Positions 1 through 4,318 of a stretch of 6,177 nt of DNA are shown here, piece after piece (position 1 is the stretch's first letter; each line of letters starts with the position of its first letter). Below the pieces are notes generated by a model. That model was not told the DNA's origin. It saw only the letters and a program-made list of their open reading frames with translations, and searched no databases. Source of the stretch: Paracoccaceae bacterium. GTDB taxonomy: Bacteria; Pseudomonadota; Alphaproteobacteria; Rhodobacterales; Rhodobacteraceae. A program made the translations under genes and the position numbers. Location: contig SKWP01000224.1 in assembly GCA_007128865.1 (NCBI GenBank), positions 1 through 6,177 on the forward strand. The letters are read 5' to 3'.

Positions 1-1314
1 GGCCTCGGCCTTCCGGCCTGCGGCTTCGGCGGCGTCGCGGGCTTCGGCGGCGCGCCGGGCCTCGGCCTCGTGGCGGGCGTTCTGGCTGCGGGCATCATCG
101 GCCAGCCGCCGGGCCGACTGGTGACGCGCCACCAGCCGCGCGGCATCTTCGGTCGCTTCTGCAAGCTGCTCTTCAAGCCCGCCCAGCGCGGTTGCGGCGG
201 CACGGGCGGCCGCGGCGGCCTCGGCAAGCCTGTCGTCGTGGCCCGAGCCGGCTTCGGCCAGCTCTTCACCCTCGCGTTCCAGACGCACCACGGTTTCGGC
301 CGCATCGCGATCCAGCGCTGCTTCGCGGGCGCTGTCGCGGTCAAGCTGGGCGATGCGCGACTCCAGCGCGGCGATTGCAGCGCGGGCGCGGCGTTCTGCT
401 TCGGCGATACCTTCGCGTTCCACAAGCAGCCGTTGCAGCACGGCGCCGGCAATCGTCTCTTCCTCGCGCAGCGGTGGCAGGGCGGCTTCGGCAGCTTCGC
501 GGGCCTGAACGGCGGCCCTGGCCCCGGCCTCGGCCAGACCGGCCGCACGGCCGGCTTCGGCAAGTGCGGTGGCGGCCGCGGTGCGGGCTTCGTCGGCATC
601 GTGCCAGCGGCGCCACAGCAGCAGCGCCTCGGCCCGGCGCAGGGCGGCGGCAATCTCGCGGTAGCGCGCCGCATGCCGGGCCTGTCGCGCAAGGCTGGCA
701 AGCTGGCCGGCGAGGTTTTCAACCGTGTCGTCGACGCGCGCGAGGTTGGTTTCGGTTGCCCGCAACCGCAGTTCGGCCTCGTGCCGGCGCTGGTACAGGC
801 CCGAAATGCCGGCGGCCTCTTCCAGTATCCTGCGCCGGGCGCGGGGACGGGCGTTGATGAGCTCGGCAATCTGGCCCTGCCGCACCAGCGCGGGGCTGTG
901 CGCACCGGTCGAGGCATCGGCAAACAGCATCTGCACGTCGCGGGCGCGCACCTCGCGTCCGTTCAGCCGATAGGCCGATCCGGCATCGCGGGTGATCCTG
1001 CGCGCGACGTCCAGCCGGTCGGAGTCATTGAACCCCGCGGGCGCGAGCCGTTCGGAATTGTCGATCTGAAGCACCACTTCGGCAAAGGCGCGGGCCGGGC
1101 GGCTGGATGAACCGGCAAAGATCACATCCTCCATGCCGTCGCCGCGCATGGCGGTGGGGCGGTTTTCGCCCATCACCCAGCGCAGCGCTTCCAGCAGGTT
1201 GGATTTGCCGCAGCCGTTCGGGCCGACCACACCTGTCAGCCCCTCGGCGATCACCAGATCGGTGGGGTCGACAAAGCTCTTGAAGCCGTTCAGTCGCAGC
1301 CGGGTGATGCGCAC
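1..1314 (-). CDS. smc: Chromosome segregation ATPase Smc, N-terminal part (runs off the left edge)
   Basis: This is the N-terminal 438 residues of Smc, the ATPase that forms the ring of bacterial condensin with ScpA/ScpB and organises the nucleoid; the full family length is roughly 1150 residues. The reading frame is open from position 1314 to position 1 with no stop. The N-terminus reads MRITRLRLNGFKSFVDPT. The Walker A motif GPNGCGKS is at residues 31-38 (1201-1224), and the Q-loop-like segment VRQGQI is at about 144-149. The head-domain exit RRILEEAAGISGLY (161-174) is followed by a long Ala/Glu/Arg-rich coiled-coil arm from about residue 175 to the edge. I chose the GTG at 1312-1314 because it gives the canonical Smc start and has AGGA 7 bases upstream (1322-1325). 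The hinge, second arm and Walker B/signature half lie outside the window. The GC-rich coiled coil creates long spurious ORFs on the opposite strand. I am confident of the family. Confidence 0.96.
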   Translation of the reverse strand, partial: MRITRLRLNGFKSFVDPTDLVIAEGLTGVVGPNGCGKSNLLEALRWVMGENRPTAMRGDGMEDVIFAGSSSRPARAFAEVVLQIDNSERLAPAGFNDSDRLDVARRITRDAGSAYRLNGREVRARDVQMLFADASTGAHSPALVRQGQIAELINARPRARRRILEEAAGISGLYQRRHEAELRLRATETNLARVDDTVENLAGQLASLARQARHAARYREIAAALRRAEALLLWRRWHDADEARTAAATALAEAGRAAGLAEAGARAAVQAREAAEAALPPLREEETIAGAVLQRLLVEREGIAEAERRARAAIAALESRIAQLDRDSAREAALDRDAAETVVRLEREGEELAEAGSGHDDRLAEAAAAARAAATALGGLEEQLAEATEDAARLVARHQSARRLADDARSQNARHEAEARRAAEARDAAEAAGRKAEA

Positions 1315-1345
1315 GCGGGGTTCCTGGCGGAAAGGGGCTTGTCGA

Positions 1346-1375
1346 AGTGTTGCGCCCCGGCAGGCGACGAGTCAA
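1346..1375 (-). promoter_or_regulatory. Candidate smc promoter
   Basis: On the minus strand TTGACT (1370-1375) matches five of six bases of the sigma-70 -35 consensus. It is followed after 18 bases by AACACT (1346-1351), a poor -10 with three of six matches. The leader to the GTG start would be about 25-30 bases and would contain the AGGA ribosome-binding site. Loose -10 boxes are common in alphaproteobacteria. The position in the 133-bp gap upstream of smc fits, but this is pattern matching only. Confidence 0.35.
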
Positions 1376-1402
1376 GCGCCACCGCATGATCTGGACGCGA
1401 AC

Positions 1403-1437
1403 TGCGGTCGTTCCGCAAGATATGGGCGGTTTGCCGC
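1403..1437 (-). terminator. Paired small hairpins after the DUF6522 gene (weak terminator candidate)
   Basis: Two short perfect hairpins sit just downstream of the DUF6522 stop on the minus strand: GCGG/CCGC around a 4-base loop (1426-1437), and TGCGG/CCGCA around a 5-base loop (1403-1417). In addition CCGGCCGG occurs at 1440-1447 and again at 1464-1471, flanking the stop codon. No T-tract follows any of these. They could therefore be a Rho-dependent or weak terminator, or just GC-rich noise. Confidence 0.2.
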
Positions 1438-1447
1438 TTCCGGCCGG

Positions 1448-1795
1448 TCAGCCCGGGCGTCCCCCGGCCGGCCCCGTCCGCGCCGCTGCGACCATCCGGA
1501 ACAGCGCCGGCACGCCAGCGTCCACCTGGCCGGGCGGATCGGTTGCATAAGCGCTGCCATCGGGTTCGACACGCACCGACCATACCTTTCCGCGCCAGCG
1601 CAGCGTCAAACGCCAGCGGCCAGCATCGGAACCCTCCCCCCGCTCTACCAGACTGGTCACGGTGCCGGCCTGCAATTCATGGCGCAGGGCATCGGGCGAA
1701 AGGCCGAAGGCGGCAGCCATGGTTTCGGCATCGACCACCGGCCCGTCCGGGCCGACATGCACGCCGGCCACCGGTGCTGCAACCGGCGCGTTCAT
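1448..1795 (-). CDS. Small DUF6522-like protein, translationally coupled to marR
   Basis: A 115-residue protein of unknown function. The middle, VVDAETMAAAFGLS (20-33) then VTSLVERGEGSDAGRWRLTL (46-65), resembles the small proteins named DUF6522. I recall those as having a segment of the form TSxxExGxGxDAGRxRLT followed by a second strand pair; here that pair is roughly VWSVRVEPDGSAY (71-83). It has no signal peptide, membrane helix or cysteine. The C-terminal 30 residues are Ala/Gly/Pro-rich and probably disordered. The ATG at 1793-1795 overlaps the marR stop as ATGA, so it is probably translated by coupling. A longer in-frame reading back to 1936 would run through the marR coding sequence and was not chosen. 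The operon context suggests it serves the same response as the MarR regulator, but its molecular role is unknown. Gene reality is likely; the family name is from memory. Confidence 0.75.
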   Translation of the reverse strand: MNAPVAAPVAGVHVGPDGPVVDAETMAAAFGLSPDALRHELQAGTVTSLVERGEGSDAGRWRLTLRWRGKVWSVRVEPDGSAYATDPPGQVDAGVPALFRMVAAARTGPAGGRPG

Positions 1796-2376
1796 CTGGT
1801 CGCCGCCAGCCTTGGCGGCTGTGTGTCGGGGCGCGGGTCGTATTCGACGCACAGGGCGCCCATATCCATCCCTTCCAGAGCCACCGCGGCGCATCGGCAG
1901 AAGCTTGCGGCGCCATCGTCGCTGCAATGGCTGCAATCGCCGCAGGTTCCGAAGACCGGCACGCCAAGGCGCCCCGCAAGCGCCCCGGTGACCGCGCGCA
2001 GGGCCGACAGCAGGGACTGGCGTTCGGCGGGTTCGAGATCGTCCAGCACCTGAACCAGGCCGCGCAGCGGGTCACCCGCAAGCATGGCGCGCCCTTCTGC
2101 GGTCAGCTCGAACCGGATCGACCGGCCGTCATCCTCGTTCCGGTGACGTTCCAGCAAGCCCAGCGCGACAAGCGACTTGACCGTCTGCGAGGCGGTGCCC
2201 CGCGTGGTTGCGTGAAAGGCCGAAAAGGCCGAGGGCGTCCGCGAAAGCCGGTTGGCGCGCGCAAAGAACCGCAGCGCGGACCATTGCGCCGCGGTCAGGC
2301 GGGTTTCGCCGCAGCTTTGCGCCAGGCGGGCCAGATGAACGATGATCTCGGCCCCGAGTTCGGACTCTCTCGACAT
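1792..2376 (-). CDS. MarR-family transcriptional repressor with cysteine-rich C-terminal tail
   Basis: A 194-residue winged-helix regulator. Residues 1-30 form the N-terminal dimerisation helix. LTAAQWSALRFFARA (27-41) and the recognition region up to RGTASQTVKSLVALGLLER (59-77) form the helix-turn-helix. The wing is at about 78-92 (RNEDDGRSIRFELTAEG), a typical MarR pattern. Residues 105-140 are the C-terminal helix. The extra tail from about 141 has cysteines at 145, 148, 151, 160, 162 and 176 plus His150. The pattern CxxC-x11-C-x15-C suggests a zinc or iron-sulfur site or a thiol switch; I infer this and it is not shown. I have a recollection of similar tails on some proteobacterial MarR proteins. 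The ATG at 2374-2376 has no visible Shine-Dalgarno. The gene overlaps the DUF6522 gene by ATGA and diverges from rpoH. It is probably autoregulated through the palindrome at 2387-2399. Confidence 0.92.
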   Translation of the reverse strand: MSRESELGAEIIVHLARLAQSCGETRLTAAQWSALRFFARANRLSRTPSAFSAFHATTRGTASQTVKSLVALGLLERHRNEDDGRSIRFELTAEGRAMLAGDPLRGLVQVLDDLEPAERQSLLSALRAVTGALAGRLGVPVFGTCGDCSHCSDDGAASFCRCAAVALEGMDMGALCVEYDPRPDTQPPRLAATR

Positions 2377-2382
2377 GAGAAT

Positions 2383-2411
2383 TTAGTAGCGTATCGCTAT
2401 CACCTTGACAA
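2383..2411 (-). promoter_or_regulatory. Candidate marR promoter, close to the start codon
   Basis: On the minus strand TTGTCA (2406-2411, five of six matches to the -35 consensus) is followed after exactly 17 bases by TACTAA (2383-2388, three of six matches to the -10). The -10 ends only 6 bases before the ATG at 2376. A transcript starting at the usual distance would therefore begin at or next to the ATG, which agrees with the lack of a ribosome-binding site. Confidence 0.45.
2387..2399. promoter_or_regulatory. Perfect 13-bp palindrome, probable MarR operator
   Basis: TAGCG-TAT-CGCTA is a perfect 5-bp inverted repeat with a 3-bp centre. It lies in the spacer and -10 of the candidate marR promoter and ends 5 bases before the -35 of the candidate rpoH promoter. 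Size, symmetry and position fit a MarR dimer site for autorepression. Binding is inferred. Confidence 0.55.
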
Positions 2412-2433
2412 GCCCCGCCGCAGACGGTCTAGT
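2405..2433 (+). promoter_or_regulatory. Candidate rpoH promoter (sigma-70-like)
   Basis: TTGACA (2405-2410) is a perfect -35 box. After a 17-base spacer comes TCTAGT (2428-2433), four of six matches to TATAAT. The start site would be near 2440, leaving a leader of about 27 bases that holds the ribosome-binding site. The -35 overlaps the -35 of the divergent marR promoter. I do not see a convincing RpoE-type TGATCC/TAAGTA pair. Confidence 0.5.
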
Positions 2434-2453
2434 ATCGACTCGAAACTATCGCC

Positions 2454-2459
2454 AGGGGG
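2454..2459 (+). promoter_or_regulatory. Ribosome-binding site of rpoH
   Basis: AGGGGG lies 7 bases before the ATG at 2467. It supports that start over the in-frame ATG at 2512 (MDNELLD) and over the long open frame extending upstream to 1543. Confidence 0.6.
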
Positions 2460-2466
2460 CCGCGCC

Positions 2467-3330
2467 ATGGGCTTTCACGACAGCCGCACCGATCGATTCG
2501 TGCGGGCCACAATGGACAACGAATTGCTGGATGCCGAAACCGAGCGCCGGCTGGCCCTGGCATGGCGGGATGACGGCGACGAGGCCGCGCTGCATCGCCT
2601 GATCAGCGCCTATGCCCGGCTGGCCGTCGCAATGGCGGGACGGTTCCGGCGCTATGGCCTGCCGCGCGAAGACCTCATTCAGCAGGGCAATCTGGGCCTG
2701 ATGCGCGCCGCCGAAAAATTCGACCCCGACAACGGCGCGCGGTTTTCGACCTATGCGCGCTGGTGGATCAAGGCGTCGATGCAGGATTTCGTGATGCGCA
2801 ACCTTTCGGTGGTGCGTACCGCATCCAACGCCGCGCAGAAGAAGCTGTTCTTTCATCTCCGCAAGGCGCAGGCCGCTGCCGAACGGGCCATCGACGACGG
2901 CAGTCTGGACCGCGGCGACATGACCGCCCGGATCGCCCGCGACCTGATGGTGCCGCCTTCCGAGGTGGAACTGATGCTGGGCCGGTTGTCCGGGCCGGAC
3001 CTTTCGCTCAATGCCCCGCAGGGCGATGACGCGGACGCGCGGGAATGGGTGGATCTGCTCGAGGACAATGCCGCCCCCACAGAGGACCGTGTTCTTGGCC
3101 GGATGGAGGCGCATCGCAGGCTGAAATCGCTTTCGGCCGCGCTGAATGCGCTGCCAGACCGGGAACGGCACATCGTCATGCAGCGCCATCTGGCCGACGA
3201 GCCGCGCACGCTCAACGATCTTGGCGCGGAATTCGGCATCTCCAAGGAACGGGTTCGGCAGCTCGAAGAGCGCGCACTTGGCCGGTTGCGCAGTGCAATC
3301 GAGCAGAACCGCACCGAAGCCGCGCGGTAG
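2467..3330 (+). CDS. rpoH: RpoH-family alternative sigma factor (RpoHII-like)
   Basis: A 287-residue group-3 sigma factor that directs RNA polymerase to heat-shock or oxidative-stress promoters. Region 2 spans about 45-113, with LIQQGNLGLMRAAEKFDP (70-87) for core binding and FSTYARWWIKASMQDFVMRN (93-112) for -10 recognition. The RpoH box, specific to this family, reads QKKLFFHLRK at 124-133. Region 4.2, with TLNDLGAEFGISKERVRQLE (248-267), is the -35-binding helix-turn-helix. Several features resemble what I recall of Rhodobacter RpoHII more than RpoHI: the region-2 wording, the short N-terminus and the MRNLSVVRTAS segment. In Rhodobacter sphaeroides RpoHII acts in the singlet-oxygen response and is switched on by RpoE. 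Family membership is certain; the paralogue assignment is inferred. The gene converges on glpR with 5 bp between stop codons. Confidence 0.95.
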   Translation: MGFHDSRTDRFVRATMDNELLDAETERRLALAWRDDGDEAALHRLISAYARLAVAMAGRFRRYGLPREDLIQQGNLGLMRAAEKFDPDNGARFSTYARWWIKASMQDFVMRNLSVVRTASNAAQKKLFFHLRKAQAAAERAIDDGSLDRGDMTARIARDLMVPPSEVELMLGRLSGPDLSLNAPQGDDADAREWVDLLEDNAAPTEDRVLGRMEAHRRLKSLSAALNALPDRERHIVMQRHLADEPRTLNDLGAEFGISKERVRQLEERALGRLRSAIEQNRTEAAR

Positions 3331-3337
3331 CGGCTTC
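3316..3337. terminator. Hairpin shared by the convergent ends of rpoH and glpR
   Basis: GAAGCCGC (3316-3323), a 6-base loop, then GCGGCTTC (3330-3337) form a perfect 8-bp stem. It spans the rpoH stop TAG (3328-3330) and reaches into the glpR stop (3336-3338). It can form in transcripts from both strands, so it may act as a bidirectional terminator or 3'-end stabiliser. No T-run follows on either side, so it is not a classic intrinsic terminator. Confidence 0.45.
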
Positions 3338-4118
3338 AGCCGGTCGCGCCGGTTTCGCCTTCGGCCACGACAATCCTGGTTTGCCACTCGGCGCATCGCG
3401 TCATCAGGTCGCGCGATGGCGCGCTGTCGGTAAACAGCGTATCGACGCTGGCGAGCGAGGCAATGCGGGCCGGCGCGCTGCGCTGGAACTTGGACCGGTC
3501 TGCAACCAGCCAGACCTTTCGCGCCTGATCGATGATGGCCTGGCTGACGCCCACTTCCTGAATGTCGAAATCCAGGATGTCGCCATCCGGGTCCACCGCC
3601 GAGCACCCGATAACGGCAAGGTCGAACTTGAACTGGCGGATCGTCTGGATCGCCGGGTTGCCGACCAGCCCGCCATCAGTGCGCCGCAGCGCGCCCCCCG
3701 TCACCAGCACCTGACAGTCCGGATTGCCGGCAAGGATATTGGCGACATTGATGTTGTTGGTCATCACCATCAACCCGCGGTGGCGCAGCAACTCGCCCGC
3801 GACCGCCTCGACGCTGGTGCCGATGTTCAGAAACACCGAAGCCGATTCGGGGATGCGCCCGGCGCAGGCCCGCGCGATGGCAAGCTTGGCCTCGGCATTC
3901 AGCGCGCGGCGGTCCTGATAGCCGATGTTGGTGGTTCCCGATCGCAGGATCGCGCCGCCATGCACCCGTTCCAGCTTGCCGGCGCCGTCAAGCTCGCTCA
4001 GGTCGCGCCGGATCGTCTGGACAGTCACGCCGAAGCGTTCCGCCAGGCCCTCGACGGTTACCTTTCCCTCAAGCCGCGCGATCTCGAGGATCTCGGGCAA
4101 GCGAAAATTCTGCGACAT
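3336..4118 (-). CDS. glpR: Glycerol-3-phosphate regulon repressor GlpR (DeoR family)
   Basis: A 260-residue DeoR-family repressor, the usual length for GlpR. The N-terminal winged helix-turn-helix covers about 6-57, with VEGLAERFGVTVQTIRRDL (22-40) as the classic DeoR signature and LERVHGGA (49-56) closing it. The C-terminal sugar-phosphate sensor domain covers about 75-232, with NIGTS (98-102), TNNINVA (120-126), GGALRR (141-146) and DFDIQE (183-188) around the expected ligand pocket. Without glycerol-3-phosphate such proteins block glp genes; the effector is inferred from the divergent glpD. The start at 4116-4118 has AGGAG 10 bases upstream and gives the typical MSQNFRLPEILEIAR N-terminus. 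A longer frame back to 4268 would run through the regulatory region and is unlikely. It converges on rpoH. Confidence 0.93.
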   Translation of the reverse strand: MSQNFRLPEILEIARLEGKVTVEGLAERFGVTVQTIRRDLSELDGAGKLERVHGGAILRSGTTNIGYQDRRALNAEAKLAIARACAGRIPESASVFLNIGTSVEAVAGELLRHRGLMVMTNNINVANILAGNPDCQVLVTGGALRRTDGGLVGNPAIQTIRQFKFDLAVIGCSAVDPDGDILDFDIQEVGVSQAIIDQARKVWLVADRSKFQRSAPARIASLASVDTLFTDSAPSRDLMTRCAEWQTRIVVAEGETGATG

Positions 4119-4128
4119 GATTCGGCTT

Positions 4129-4133
4129 CTCCT
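4129..4133 (-). promoter_or_regulatory. Ribosome-binding site of glpR
   Basis: AGGAG on the minus strand lies 10 bases before the ATG at 4118, slightly long spacing but a strong match. It decides the start against upstream in-frame ATGs. Confidence 0.6.
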
Positions 4134-4147
4134 GTGGCGATTATGTT

Positions 4148-4158
4148 CGCGGTCCGCG
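4148..4158. promoter_or_regulatory. Perfect 11-bp palindrome in the glpR leader
   Basis: CGCGG-T-CCGCG is a perfect inverted repeat 29 bases upstream of the glpR ATG. On its left it abuts TTATGTTCG (4141-4149), which resembles a half-site of the E. coli GlpR operator (ATGTTCG). It could be an autoregulatory site or a GC-rich coincidence. Confidence 0.25.
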
Positions 4159-4203
4159 GTAATGGCAACGAAGCGAGCCGATCCAGAGTGAAAACAGCTG
4201 GAT

Positions 4204-4246
4204 TTCGCAATGAATTGTGGCCAAAAGCAACATTTGCGAATATAAA
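4204..4246 (+). promoter_or_regulatory. Candidate glpD promoter and GlpR operator region
   Basis: An AT-rich island (about 4190-4266) stands out in the GC-rich window. TTCGCAA (4204-4210) and TTGCGAA (4234-4240) form an exact inverted repeat with centres 30 bp apart, about three helical turns. The right arm directly abuts TATAAA (4241-4246), a likely glpD -10. A clear -35 is not visible; TTGTGG (4215-4220) is 20 bases away, which is too far. Repressor binding at the two arms would occlude the promoter. The role is inferred from the position between glpR and glpD. Confidence 0.4.
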
Positions 4247-4318
4247 CCTCGACAAATCGAAAATTCATGGCCCTGCGGCCGATCCCGGCTGCATCTTTCC
4301 GGCAAGCCCGTACACATC

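Noticed and set aside
1..560. Apparent tandem repeats of GGCTTCGGC and GGCCTCGGC
   Set aside because: These encode Ala-Glu-Ala steps on the minus strand in the Smc coiled coil. They follow the codon frame with irregular spacing and are not a DNA repeat array.
70..1110. A 346-residue open frame on the plus strand
   Set aside because: It is the exact antisense of the smc frame. Its Gly/Phe/Arg-rich composition comes from GCC/GAG/GAA coiled-coil codons read backwards, and it has no family resemblance.
1025..1387. A minus-strand open frame of 120 residues overlapping the smc start
   Set aside because: It is in a different frame from smc, overlaps the conserved Walker A region, and has an Arg/Pro-rich shadow composition.
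1543..2466. A 308-residue in-frame extension upstream of rpoH
   Set aside because: It lies antisense to the DUF6522 and marR genes, adds nothing like a sigma-factor domain, and a good ribosome-binding site precedes the ATG at 2467.
2446..3606. A 386-residue minus-strand open frame
   Set aside because: It is antisense to rpoH and overlaps glpR in another frame; the translated sequence resembles no family.
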